Assembly: GCA_041906145.1 (NCBI GenBank)
Contig: JAYRJU010000004.1
Location: 262,685 to 326,684, forward strand
DNA from: SHVO01 sp041906145
GTDB lineage: Bacteria > Pseudomonadota > Alphaproteobacteria > Rhodospirillales > Rhodospirillaceae
Direction of reading: 5' to 3'
DNA length: 64,000 bases
This document shows, in pieces, positions 24,721 to 33,392 of the stretch. The notes beneath the pieces are model-generated. The model was not told the DNA's origin, did not search any database, and was given only the letters and a program-made list of their open reading frames with translations. Numbering within the stretch: the stretch's first letter is position 1; each line of letters begins with the position of its first letter. A program made the translations under genes and the position numbers.

Positions 24721-25190
24721 TAGTTCTGGTCGGCTGAAACGGGCTCCGTCAGATTCTCAACGAAGCTCTCGAAATCCTTCACTTCGCGGAAATTCTTGTA
24801 CACGGAAGCGAAGCGCACATAGGCCACCTTGTCGAGGCCCTGCAGCGCTTCCATCACCATTTCACCGATCACGCTGGACGGGATATCGGACTCGCCCATG
24901 CTTTCGAGGCGACGCTGGATCGAGTTGACCACGCGTTCGATGCGCTCTTCGTCCACGGGACGTTTACGGCACGCCGTGATGATCGATCGCGCGATCTTGT
25001 CGCGGTCGAACGGGATGCGTTGGCCGCCCTTCTTCACGACGGTGAGCTCGCGGAGCTGGATACGCTCGAACGTGGTGAAGCGCGCGCCGCATGCCGGGCA
25101 CGAGCGGCGGCGGCGAATAGCGGAGTTATCCTCCGTCGGCCGCGAATCCTTCACCTGGGTATCCATATGCCCGCAGTACGGACAGCGCAT
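24720..25190 (-). CDS. nrdR: Ribonucleotide reductase regulator NrdR
   Basis: A 156-residue repressor of ribonucleotide reductase genes. The N-terminal zinc ribbon has Cys3, Cys6, Cys31 and Cys34 ('RCPYCGHMDTQVKDSRP', 'RRRRSCPACGARFTTFER'), followed by an ATP-cone domain ('VVKKGGQRIPFDRDKIARSI'). It is the first gene of a run continuing through ribD, ribE, ribB, ribH, nusB and thiL. Confidence 0.97.
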   Translation of the reverse strand: MRCPYCGHMDTQVKDSRPTEDNSAIRRRRSCPACGARFTTFERIQLRELTVVKKGGQRIPFDRDKIARSIITACRKRPVDEERIERVVNSIQRRLESMGESDIPSSVIGEMVMEALQGLDKVAYVRFASVYKNFREVKDFESFVENLTEPVSADQN

Positions 25191-25268
25191 TTCCCCGACC
25201 CCTTTATCCCCTGACGCCCGACGTTAACGGCCGGGTCCTATGAACTATAGCGCCTTTGTGAACGCTAA

Positions 25269-26540
25269 TTATTGATAAATCGGAAAGCGGCGACACAAAT
25301 CCTGGACCCGGCCCCGGATATCGGCCTCGACGGCGCCCGTGTTGCCCGGGTTGGCCGCCTGGGCGTCCATCACCTCGCAGATCCACTCGCCGATCTGGGC
25401 GAATTCCGCTGTCCCGAAGCCGCGGGTGGTCGCCGCGGGGGTGCCGAGGCGCACGCCGGAGGTGACGGTGGGCTTTTCCGGATCGAACGGGATGCCGTTC
25501 TTGTTGCACGTCATGCCGGCGCGTTCGAGCAGGTGTTCGACCACGTTACCGGTCAGTTTCTTCGGACGCAGGTCGACCAGCATCAGATGCGTGTCGGTAC
25601 CGCCGGCAACGATTTCGAGACCGCCCTTGCGCAGCGTTTCCGCCAAGACTTTCGCATTGTCGACCACGCGCTGGGCGTAGACCTTGAATTCCGGTTTCAG
25701 CGCTTCGCCGAACGCAACCGCCTTGCCGGCGATCACGTGCATCAGCGGCCCGCCCTGGAGACCGGGGAAAATCGCCGAGTTGATCTTCTTTCCGATCTCT
25801 TCGCTGTTCGAAAGAATCATGCCGCCGCGCGGACCGCGCAGGGTCTTGTGCGTGGTGGTGGTGACGACGTCGGCGATCGGCAGCGGGCTCGGGTGGATCC
25901 CGGCCGCGACCAGACCGGCGAAGTGCGCCATGTCGACCATGAACAGAGCGCCGACGCTGTCGGCGATCTGGCGGAAGGCCTTGAAGTCGATGATACGCGA
26001 GTAAGCCGAGCCGCCCGCGATGATGAGCTTCGGTTTGTGTTCCTTGGCGAGGGCTTCGACCTGATCGATGTCGATGACCCCGTCCTGCTTGCGCACGCCG
26101 TATTGGACCGCGTTGAACCACTTGCCCGAGATGTTCGGCGGCGCGCCGTGCGTGAGGTGACCGCCCGAGGCGAGGTTCATGCCCATGATGGTGTCGCCCG
26201 GCTTCAGGAGCGCGAGGAACACACCTTCATTGGCCGGAGCGCCCGCATGCGGCTGCACGTTGGCGTAGGAGCAATTGAACAGCTTCTTCGCGCGCTCGAT
26301 GGCGAGGCTTTCGGCGATATCGACGAATTCGCAACCGCCGTAGTAGCGCTTGCCCGGATAACCTTCGGCGTACTTATTGGTAAGCACGCTGCCGACCGCT
26401 TCGAGAACGGCGCGGCTGACGATGTTTTCAGACGCGATCAGTTCGATCTGAGTCTGCTGGCGCTCGAGTTCGAGGGTCAGCGACTTCATTACATCGGGAT
26501 CGGCTTCAGCGAGGCTTTGCGAGAAGAAGGGAGTCGACAT
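25269..26540 (-). CDS. glyA: Serine hydroxymethyltransferase
   Basis: A 423-residue PLP enzyme interconverting serine plus THF and glycine plus methylene-THF. The PLP lysine lies in 'VVTTTTHKTLRGPRGGMIL'. Other marks are 'ELIASENIVSRAVLEAVGS', 'NKYAEGYPGKRYYGGCEFVD', 'HAGAPANEGVFLALLKPGD' and 'TSGVRLGTPAATTRGF'. It lies 33 bp after rpiB and is followed by nrdR, a common alphaproteobacterial order. Confidence 0.98.
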   Translation of the reverse strand: MSTPFFSQSLAEADPDVMKSLTLELERQQTQIELIASENIVSRAVLEAVGSVLTNKYAEGYPGKRYYGGCEFVDIAESLAIERAKKLFNCSYANVQPHAGAPANEGVFLALLKPGDTIMGMNLASGGHLTHGAPPNISGKWFNAVQYGVRKQDGVIDIDQVEALAKEHKPKLIIAGGSAYSRIIDFKAFRQIADSVGALFMVDMAHFAGLVAAGIHPSPLPIADVVTTTTHKTLRGPRGGMILSNSEEIGKKINSAIFPGLQGGPLMHVIAGKAVAFGEALKPEFKVYAQRVVDNAKVLAETLRKGGLEIVAGGTDTHLMLVDLRPKKLTGNVVEHLLERAGMTCNKNGIPFDPEKPTVTSGVRLGTPAATTRGFGTAEFAQIGEWICEVMDAQAANPGNTGAVEADIRGRVQDLCRRFPIYQ

Positions 26541-26573
26541 ATCGGTCCTTACAGATGTTGACGTGAGGCTGGA

Positions 26574-27029
26574 TTAGCCCAGCTTCTCCACGCGGCGGGC
26601 ATGTCGGCCGCCTTCAAACGGGGTTTCGAAAAAGGTCTTGAGAAGCGTCCGCGCTTGATCCGCCGGCACGATCCGCGCGCCGATGGCCATGACGTTCGCA
26701 TCGTTGTGCTCGCGCGCCAGGCGCGCGGTCATTTCGTCGTGCACCAGCGCCGCCCGCACGCCCGGATGGCGGTTCACGGCGATGGAGATGCCGATGCCGG
26801 TGCCGCAGATCACGACACCGGCCTTGGCTTCCTTGGTCTCCACGGCCGTGCCGACCGCGTGTCCGAAGTCCGGATAGTCGACGGAGTCCGGCGAATTCGT
26901 GCCGAGGTCCTTCACGCTGAAGCCCATGCGCTTCAAGTCGTCGGTCACCAGGGACTTCAACTCCACACCGGCGTGGTCGCTGGCAATGACAATCGTGTCG
27001 CCGGGTTGAGCAATGCGTGCGTCGGACAA
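26574..27029 (-). CDS. rpiB: Ribose-5-phosphate isomerase B
   Basis: A 151-residue RpiB/LacA-family isomerase of the pentose phosphate pathway. 'IASDHAGVELKSLVTDDLKR', 'VVICGTGIGISIAVNRHPGV' (active-site Cys in CGTGIG) and 'LAREHNDANVMAIGARIV' are the family signature. It lies just upstream of glyA and is probably co-transcribed. Confidence 0.95.
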   Translation of the reverse strand: MSDARIAQPGDTIVIASDHAGVELKSLVTDDLKRMGFSVKDLGTNSPDSVDYPDFGHAVGTAVETKEAKAGVVICGTGIGISIAVNRHPGVRAALVHDEMTARLAREHNDANVMAIGARIVPADQARTLLKTFFETPFEGGRHARRVEKLG

Positions 27030-27038
27030 ATCAAACTC

Positions 27039-27689
27039 CTAGTTCGTCGCAAAACAGTAGAACAAGCCCGCGCCGCCGGTGGCCACGAGGTTTTCCTGGC
27101 CGCAGCCCTTGGACGGATGCGCGGCGTTCCATGAGGTGCCGTCGTTGCCGCCGCCCTGGCGGTCGTGATGACCGAGATTAGCGCTGCCGTCGGCGGCGCT
27201 GCTCGTCCAGTTTTTGCAGGTGTGATCCGCGCCGTCCGCAAAGGCGCGGCCGTCGGCGGAGCTGCCGGTGAGGATGTCGTGGGTGTTCGGCGTGTCGCCG
27301 CGGCCGTTCACGACCGCGCCCTTTTCGGTGAGCGAGTTTTCCTTGGAGAGCTTGTTGTTCGCGCTGTGCAGGTCATCGACGCTGGTCGCGACGACGACGC
27401 CCTTGGCATTCATCCACGGACCCTTGCCGATACGGTCACGCGCGTTCACCGGGCTTTTGCCGTCCGCGGCCATGCCGCTGAGATAGGCGCGCCATTCCTT
27501 CTTGCTGCCGGCCTTCGCGGCCAGGGCCGCGCAATGACGGTCGGCGCCCTCAAGGCCGCCAAGCTCCGCGCCCTTCCCGGGGCCGGCGCTGGTAATGAAG
27601 AAGCTCATCTTGCTGGCGTCTTGGGCGCCGGCGGCGCCCGAAAGCAGAGTGGTAGCGGCGAATGCGGCGGCAATCAGCGTCTTGCTCAT
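27039..27689 (-). CDS. Secreted lectin-like (endostatin/C-type-lectin-fold) protein
   Basis: A 216-residue protein with a signal peptide ending 'GAAGAQ'. The mature part resembles small bacterial 'lectin' proteins of rhizobia and relatives: 'MSFFITSAGPGKGAELGGLE', 'GADRHCAALAAKAGSKKEWR', 'AYLSG', 'ARDRIGKGPWMNAKG', 'HDILTGSSADGRAF', 'TCKNWTSSAADGSANLGHHD', 'SWNAAHPSKGCGQENL', ending 'GLFYCFATN'. Four Cys could form disulphides. Carbohydrate binding is by family resemblance only. It ends 10 bp before rpiB but has its own SD and an upstream gap, so co-transcription is uncertain. Confidence 0.7.
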   Translation of the reverse strand: MSKTLIAAAFAATTLLSGAAGAQDASKMSFFITSAGPGKGAELGGLEGADRHCAALAAKAGSKKEWRAYLSGMAADGKSPVNARDRIGKGPWMNAKGVVVATSVDDLHSANNKLSKENSLTEKGAVVNGRGDTPNTHDILTGSSADGRAFADGADHTCKNWTSSAADGSANLGHHDRQGGGNDGTSWNAAHPSKGCGQENLVATGGAGLFYCFATN

Positions 27690-27787
27690 ATCGGCCTCCC
27701 TGGGGGTTTATTGGCAGGCCTGGAAATGACCCGCGCCAGAGGACCGATACCACATCTGGGTGAATGCTGCCAATCACACACAAGATG

Positions 27788-28033
27788 TTATATGAGCTGT
27801 CCTTTCAATGGGTTAGCGGGGCTCGGCGGCCCGTCCTTGCGCAGCCGGGCCTTCAGCTTGCGCAGCGCGTTCATTTTGAGGCTGTAGGCGCTCGTCGCCA
27901 CCGACCCCACGACCGAGACTTCGGTGTTCGTCATCGGATCGATGGCCGACACCTTCACTGAATTCCCGATGGCAACAATCTCGAACAGGACCTGGGGTAG
28001 ATCCGGATCGTAAGGTGGGTCCGACATGGTCAC
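27788..28033 (-). CDS. Small conserved hypothetical protein (DUF6898-like)
   Basis: An 81-residue acidic-then-basic protein without signal or membrane segment: 'VLFEIVAIGNSVKVSAIDPM', 'TNTEVSVVGSVATSAYSLKM', then a lysine/arginine helix 'NALRKLKARLRKDGPP'. It resembles a short alphaproteobacterial family of unknown function whose members pair one small beta-sheet with a basic helix. It is divergent from the acylase gene with 59 bp between, so they share a promoter region. Confidence 0.6.
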   Translation of the reverse strand: MTMSDPPYDPDLPQVLFEIVAIGNSVKVSAIDPMTNTEVSVVGSVATSAYSLKMNALRKLKARLRKDGPPSPANPLKGQLI

Positions 28034-28092
28034 TTGAAGTCGCTCGCGCCTCTCATCACTCTGCCTACTCTACCATATCCAACAGGTGACGA

Positions 28093-30468
28093 TTGCTTAG
28101 AAAACTTGCCCGCGGTGTCATGTATGCAACGGGCTTCATCGCTCTCGCCGTTGTCCTGTTGCTCGGCTGGCTGTGGTTGTCGGCTTACAGAGCGCTCCCG
28201 TCTCACGATGGTTTTGTTGTCGCCAAGGGCGTGTCCACGCCCGTGACGATCGTGCGCGATGCGAGCGGCATTCCGATGATCACCGCGGCCTCCGAAGCCG
28301 ACGCCTATTTCGCGCTGGGCTATGTGCATGCCCAGGACCGCCTGTTTCAAATGGAGCTTATGCGCCGCCAAGGACAGGGACGTTTGTCGGAGCTGATCGG
28401 CACGGCCGGGCTGTCGCCGGACAAGATGATGCGCACTCTCGGTGTCTATCGCCGCGCGGAGGAAGACCTCAGAAGCCTGTCGCCGGAAACCCAGGCGGCG
28501 TTCGAGCGCTACACCGCCGGCGTGAATGCGTGGCTCGGCGAAGGTCACCCTCTCCCGCTTGAGTACAATCTTCTGTTCTTCAAGCCGGAGCCGTGGAAAC
28601 CGGCTGACTCCCTCGTCTGGCAAAAACTGATGGGCCTCTCGCTCTCGGGCAATTGGGATGACGAGCTGATCAATGCCGCATTGGTCGCCAAACTTGGCCC
28701 GGAGAAAGCCGCAGCCCTTTCCCCGGGTGCGCGCCCGGAAGATCCGGTGACGATGGCGCGCCTCGCGCCGGTGCTGCGCGATCTGCCGACGCGTGCGCTG
28801 CATGCCGCGATGACGACGGTGATCCATCCAACCGACGCCTCGAACATCTGGGCTGTTTCAGGCGCGCGCACACAGAGCGGCAGCCCCATCATCGCCAACG
28901 ATCCCCACCTCGGCTTTCAATCGCCGAGTGTGTGGTACTTCGCGGGTCTTAAAGCGCCCGGGCTCGAGATCTTCGGCGCGACCGTGCCCGGCGTTCCTCT
29001 GCACATGCTGGGCCACAATGCGGACGTCGCCTGGGGCATCACCACCACGCACAGCGACACCAGCGACCTCTTCATCGAGAAACTGACGCCGGATGGGCGT
29101 TCTTATGAAACACCCGATGGACCGCGCGCATTCTCGGAACGGACCGAGATAATCAATGTGCGCTTTGGCGAACCTGTCACGCTGACAGTGCGCGAAAGCC
29201 GCCATGGGCCTATCGTGACGGATATCCTGCGCCGTCCAGCGGGCATGAACGATCTCATCCCCGAGCCTTATGCGTTGTCATTGTCCGCGGCGTTGTTCGC
29301 GCCGGAGGACCGCTCGGCGGACGGCGTCTACGGGATGAATCACGCCAAGGACGTGCCCGCCTTTGTTGACGCGGTGCACCTGTTCCACGCGCCGCATCAG
29401 AACATGATGTTTGCCGACCGCACGGGAGCAATGGGCTATGTGGCGCCGGGCCGCGTCCCCATGCGCAAAGCGGGCAACGGCCTCGTGCCTGTCCCCGGCT
29501 GGGACGGATCACACGATTGGACGGGATGGATACCCTTCGACGAGCTTCCACATGTCTCGGGAACCGACGCCGAGGTTATCATCAACGCCAACAACAAGAT
29601 GGTGGGCGACGCCTATACCCACCTCCTCGCCGCGCAGTGGCCGGATTCTTACCGCGCCATGCGCATCGCCGATGTGCTTTCGACGGAGAAAGTGGTCACG
29701 ACGGACGCTACGGCGGACCTTCAACGCGACATCGTTTCGGTCATGGCGCGCGAGATGCTGCCGTTGATGACGGCACGTGCGAGCGCGAAGACGCCGCAGG
29801 AGCGCGACCTTCTAGAGCGTTTGAAATCATGGGACGGCAAGACCGACGCCGGCCGCCTTGAGCCCCTCATGTTCGCGCTTTGGATCGAGCGCTTGAAGAC
29901 CCAGGTGCTCGCCGACGATCTTGGCGACATGATGCGCTACTTCGGCGGCGTCAGGCCCGAGCTTCTACGGATGATCCTTACGACGGATCAAAGCTGGTGC
30001 GACGATCTCAGCACCACGGAAACCGAAACCTGCGAAGTGCAGGTCTCAACCGCGTGGTCGCAGACGGTCGCGTGGTTGGCGACAAAAGGAACGCCCACCG
30101 AGCTGCGCTGGGGAGATTTCCATCAGGCGACTTTCGGACACCTTCTGTTCGAGAACTTCCCAGTCATCAAAGAGCTCGGCCTCCTGCGAATCTCGACCGG
30201 CGGCGACGGCTTTACCGTGAACCGGGGCACCTTCGCCTCATCCGCCTCCGCCCGTCCGTTCCGTCACTTCCACGGCGCGAGTTTGCGGGCGATTTACGAC
30301 CTGAACGACTTGGCGCAGTCGCGGTTCGCGCTGGCCGGCGGGCAGTCGGGGCATCTGTTGTCCAAGGACTACGGCTCGCTTTTGACCCCGTGGGCCGAAG
30401 GACGGTATTTTACCGGCCCCACGGAGGCGTCCGCCGCGCGCCGCCTCACTCTCCAACCCAGCCCGTAA
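28093..30468 (+). CDS. Penicillin acylase-family Ntn hydrolase
   Basis: A 791-residue protein starting at TTG 28093 (an in-frame ATG lies nine codons later). An N-terminal membrane segment (residues about 10-30, 'YATGFIALAVVLLLGWLWL') anchors it in the envelope. The alpha-chain region contains 'ALGYVHAQDRLFQMELMRRQ'. The predicted autoproteolytic nucleophile is Ser250 in 'DASNIWAVSGARTQSGSPII', followed by the beta-chain with 'ANDPHLGFQSPSVWYFAGLK' and, later, 'INANNKM'. Members cleave amide bonds of beta-lactams, acyl-homoserine lactones or related amides; the substrate cannot be told from sequence. It has no operon partner on this strand. Confidence 0.9.
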   Translation: MLRKLARGVMYATGFIALAVVLLLGWLWLSAYRALPSHDGFVVAKGVSTPVTIVRDASGIPMITAASEADAYFALGYVHAQDRLFQMELMRRQGQGRLSELIGTAGLSPDKMMRTLGVYRRAEEDLRSLSPETQAAFERYTAGVNAWLGEGHPLPLEYNLLFFKPEPWKPADSLVWQKLMGLSLSGNWDDELINAALVAKLGPEKAAALSPGARPEDPVTMARLAPVLRDLPTRALHAAMTTVIHPTDASNIWAVSGARTQSGSPIIANDPHLGFQSPSVWYFAGLKAPGLEIFGATVPGVPLHMLGHNADVAWGITTTHSDTSDLFIEKLTPDGRSYETPDGPRAFSERTEIINVRFGEPVTLTVRESRHGPIVTDILRRPAGMNDLIPEPYALSLSAALFAPEDRSADGVYGMNHAKDVPAFVDAVHLFHAPHQNMMFADRTGAMGYVAPGRVPMRKAGNGLVPVPGWDGSHDWTGWIPFDELPHVSGTDAEVIINANNKMVGDAYTHLLAAQWPDSYRAMRIADVLSTEKVVTTDATADLQRDIVSVMAREMLPLMTARASAKTPQERDLLERLKSWDGKTDAGRLEPLMFALWIERLKTQVLADDLGDMMRYFGGVRPELLRMILTTDQSWCDDLSTTETETCEVQVSTAWSQTVAWLATKGTPTELRWGDFHQATFGHLLFENFPVIKELGLLRISTGGDGFTVNRGTFASSASARPFRHFHGASLRAIYDLNDLAQSRFALAGGQSGHLLSKDYGSLLTPWAEGRYFTGPTEASAARRLTLQPSP

Positions 30469-30604
30469 AATGCCCCGGTTTCCCGCGCCGGGCCGCCTTG
30501 TGGGCCACGCCCGGACCATCTAAATTGTCCGTTAAGGTTTGGGGCGTGAAATAGCCTGTCGCTTATCAGGTTTTAAGCGGATCAGGTTTTAGCGGGTTTG
30601 GGGT

Positions 30605-31615
30605 ATGGCTGAACGGCCAGATTTTGGCGGCGGCGCCGGCGGTAAAGACGGCGCTCCGATCATTATCAAGCGGATCAAGAAGGGCGGACACGGCCACCAT
30701 GGTGGCGCGTGGAAGGTTGCGTACGCCGACTTCGTGACGGCGATGATGGCCTTCTTCCTTCTGCTCTGGCTCCTCAATGCCGTGACCGAGCAGCAACTCA
30801 ATGGCGTCGCCGACTACTTCACCCCGATTGCGGCCTCGACCCGTGAAAGCGGCGCCGGCGGCATGCTCGGCGGTCAGGCCATCGGCGAAGGCGCCTCGCA
30901 AAGCCAGACGGGTTCCACCGCAGCCGTCGTGCTCCCGCCCCCCTCGATCGGCTCGGGCGGTTCCGACCTGACGGACCCCGCCGAAAGTGCGCGGGTCGAC
31001 GAAGAAGCCATCCGCGCCGCGCAAGAAGCCAAAGAACAGAAAGAGTTCGAGCAGGTTCAAAACCAGCTCAAGCAACAGATCAGTGGCGTACCCGACCTCG
31101 CGCCCCTCGCGGCCAGCTTGATGGTCGACAACACGCCCGAAGGCGTGCGGATCCAGCTCATGGACCAGGACAAGATCGATATGTTTGAGCCTGGCAGCGC
31201 CACCATGTATCAGCGCAGCAGGGACTTGCTGAAACAGGTCGCGCAAGTAATCCGCAAGATGCCCAACAAGGTGAGCATCACCGGCCACACCGATCCTTCG
31301 ACGGCTGTCGATCCGTCCGGCTACACCAACTGGGAACTGTCCTCGGACCGCGCGCTGGCCACCCGCCGCGTGCTCCTCGAGGGCGGCATCGATGATCGTC
31401 AGATTGGCAAAGTCGTCGGCGTGGCGGACCGTGAGCCGCTGGACAGGGCGCAACTCCGCTCACCGCGCAACCGGCGCGTATCTATCGTGCTGCTCAGGGC
31501 CGAGGACGTGAAGGGCGATACCTTTGATCGTCTCCCGAATTTCCTTGAGAAAGCCACGCAGTCCGCGCCGATTAATGGCGCTGCGGGCGAGACGCTCGCC
31601 CCGCGGACGCCCTAA
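30605..31615 (+). CDS. motB: Flagellar motor stator protein MotB
   Basis: A 336-residue protein with a basic N-terminus ('PIIIKRIKKGGHGHHGGAWK'), one membrane helix carrying the proton-path Asp42 ('AYADFVTAMMAFFLLLWLLN') and a C-terminal OmpA-like peptidoglycan-binding domain ('MPNKVSITGHTDPSTAV', 'NWELSSDRALATRRVLLEGG', 'DRAQLRSPRNRRVSIVLLR'). The linker is long and Gly/Ser/Gln-rich, as in other alphaproteobacterial MotB. No motA adjoins it, so the stator partner is encoded elsewhere. Confidence 0.93.
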   Translation: MAERPDFGGGAGGKDGAPIIIKRIKKGGHGHHGGAWKVAYADFVTAMMAFFLLLWLLNAVTEQQLNGVADYFTPIAASTRESGAGGMLGGQAIGEGASQSQTGSTAAVVLPPPSIGSGGSDLTDPAESARVDEEAIRAAQEAKEQKEFEQVQNQLKQQISGVPDLAPLAASLMVDNTPEGVRIQLMDQDKIDMFEPGSATMYQRSRDLLKQVAQVIRKMPNKVSITGHTDPSTAVDPSGYTNWELSSDRALATRRVLLEGGIDDRQIGKVVGVADREPLDRAQLRSPRNRRVSIVLLRAEDVKGDTFDRLPNFLEKATQSAPINGAAGETLAPRTP

Positions 31616-31714
31616 CAAAATCGTGAAACCCGGAACACCCTTGTTTTCCCGGGCGTTACCGCGCTTGCCAGAAATGACACGGCCCTCCAAACTAGGCCGT
31701 AGGTAGCGCGGGCC

Positions 31715-32443
31715 ATGGATCATACACCTCTTAAACGGCCGCAGTTCTTTTTCACCACGGCGCCCTTGCCGTGCCCCTACTTGCCTGACCGTCTGGAACG
31801 CAAGCTGGTCACGGAGCTTTCCGGCCCCGGCGCGGAGCCCCTTCACGAAGCCCTCGCCCGTTCCGGCTTCCGCCGCAGTCATTCCATTGCCTATGCGCCG
31901 GCCTGCCCAGGCTGCAAGGCCTGCGTACCCGTGCGGGTCGTTGTGGAAGAGTTCAGCCGTAAGCGATCCCTCGCCCGCCTGTGGCGCGAGAACGCGGACC
32001 TCGTCGCCACACGCGTTCCGGCCCGCGCGACAACCGAGCAATACGAACTCTTCGCCCGGTACCAGCAATCCCGCCACGCGGGCAGCGACATGGCATTGAT
32101 GGGCTTCTACGAATACAGCGCGATGATCGAGGACAGCCCGATCGATACATTCATGGTGGAGTTCCGCGATCGCACCGGCGTCCTCATCGCGGTGTGTCTC
32201 ACGGACCGGACGACAGACGGCCTCTCGGCGGTCTACAGCTTCTTCGAAGCGAGCGGCGCGCGCGACGGTCTCGGAAACTATGTCGTGCTTTGGATGATCG
32301 AACAGGCGCGCAAGCTGGGTTTGCCATACGCCTACCTCGGCTACTGGATCGTCAACAGCGCGAAGATGGCTTACAAGGCGCGTTTCCAACCGCTTGAATG
32401 CTTGGGGCCAAACGGGTGGCAGCGGCTACATCCGCCGACGTAA
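31715..32443 (+). CDS. bpt: Leucyl/arginyl-tRNA-protein transferase (Bpt/Ate family)
   Basis: A 242-residue enzyme that adds a leucine (Bpt) or arginine (Ate) from aminoacyl-tRNA to N-terminal Asp/Glu, feeding the ClpS/ClpAP N-degron pathway. The N-terminal Cys-rich part ('TTAPLPCPYLPDRLERKLVT', 'YAPACPGCKACVPVRVVVEE') and the GNAT-like C-terminal part ('LSAVYSFFEASGARDGLGNY', 'GLPYAYLGYWIVNSAKMAYK') are complete. Bacterial members of this size are generally leucyltransferases. It starts 99 bp after motB. Confidence 0.93.
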   Translation: MDHTPLKRPQFFFTTAPLPCPYLPDRLERKLVTELSGPGAEPLHEALARSGFRRSHSIAYAPACPGCKACVPVRVVVEEFSRKRSLARLWRENADLVATRVPARATTEQYELFARYQQSRHAGSDMALMGFYEYSAMIEDSPIDTFMVEFRDRTGVLIAVCLTDRTTDGLSAVYSFFEASGARDGLGNYVVLWMIEQARKLGLPYAYLGYWIVNSAKMAYKARFQPLECLGPNGWQRLHPPT

Positions 32444-32465
32444 TCCACATCGCACGGCTCACAAA

Positions 32466-32500
32466 AAAAGCGGCGGTGAAAACACCGCCGCTTTTGTTTT
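32466..32500. terminator. Bidirectional rho-independent terminator
   Basis: The stem AAAAGCGGCGGTG/CACCGCCGCTTTT with loop AAAA is flanked by an A-tract and TTTTGTTTTT. It lies between the convergent bpt and PEP-CTERM genes. Confidence 0.92.
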
Positions 32501-32515
32501 TGCGGGAAGCGGAGA

Positions 32516-33175
32516 TTAGGTCTTCTTGCGGCGCATCAGGCCGCCGAAACCGAGTAGCGCGAGACCGAGCAGACTGAGCGCACCGGGTTCGGGAACGATG
32601 TCGCGGCGGAACGTCACGACCAAATCGTCGTAGTCATTGTCGTCACCAAGGATCGGAATACCGCCACCGGCGTCATCAAAGAAGAACGCCCAGGTGTGGG
32701 AATTCGCATGGTAGAAAATATCCATGCCACCCTGAAAACGGCCCGGCGTCCCGCCGCTCGAGAAACCGTCCGTGTACTGACGGTTGTCGTCCGACGCGAG
32801 CAGAAGATCCGTGCCGTTGGCGTTGAAGTAGAACAGGCGATCAACCGGGCTTGCCGCGAGCTCATAAATGCTCCCGTTTCCGGCCGACGCACCGAAAATT
32901 TCGGTACGGTTTCGATGGGCCATGTCCGACGTCCCGAACGAATTCAGATACGAGGACGAGCGCGACAGCAGCGTCAGTCGGCCGCCCACCGCAAAGGGGC
33001 TGGGCAAGCCCGTGCTGTCGCCCAGGTAGGCCCAACCTTCGCTGTTCAGCGCGATCGTTGACATGAACAGCGTGTCCTGGACGTGACTTCCAAGAATCGG
33101 CGCCGCTTTCGCCGGAGCGGTCGTCAGACCACAAAGTAAAGCAAGGGTTGTAGCGGACAGAATCTTCCTAAACAT
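32516..33175 (-). CDS. PEP-CTERM-anchored secreted protein
   Basis: A 219-residue protein with a signal peptide (ending 'TAPAKA') and a C-terminal sorting tail of the PEP-CTERM type: 'VPEPGALSLLGLALLGFGGL' followed by 'MRRKKT'. The middle is an uncharacterised beta-rich domain with 'YFNANGTDLLLASDD', 'WAFFFDDAGGGIPILGDDND' and 'YDDLVVTFRRD'. Such proteins are processed by exosortase and often linked to exopolysaccharide; no exosortase gene is in this window. It lies downstream of the Crp/Fnr gene on the same strand with a 217-bp gap. Confidence 0.82.
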   Translation of the reverse strand: MFRKILSATTLALLCGLTTAPAKAAPILGSHVQDTLFMSTIALNSEGWAYLGDSTGLPSPFAVGGRLTLLSRSSSYLNSFGTSDMAHRNRTEIFGASAGNGSIYELAASPVDRLFYFNANGTDLLLASDDNRQYTDGFSSGGTPGRFQGGMDIFYHANSHTWAFFFDDAGGGIPILGDDNDYDDLVVTFRRDIVPEPGALSLLGLALLGFGGLMRRKKT

Positions 33176-33392
33176 CGACTCTCCCTCAATTGTTATGACC
33201 GCGTTCCCGGCCGTGTTTTCTCTGAGCGAGTGTCGATGGGAAGTGCAATGGCCGTGCCACCGCGCGTGAATTCAGCTATTTCAAAAGCTTAACGCGTCTT
33301 ACGTGCGGCGAAAAAAAGGCGAGTGTAAAATATCCGCGAAGCCGTTACCCGCTCGAGGGTTGCTTGACGAGGTAAGGTTGTGGAAGAGCGGA

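Noticed and set aside
22979..25268. FMN riboswitch before the riboflavin genes
   Set aside because: The genes overlap or are 12-17 bp apart, leaving no room for the aptamer, and nothing similar lies upstream of nrdR.
25272..26561. 429-codon frame antisense to glyA
   Set aside because: Mirrors glyA exactly and has no recognisable features.
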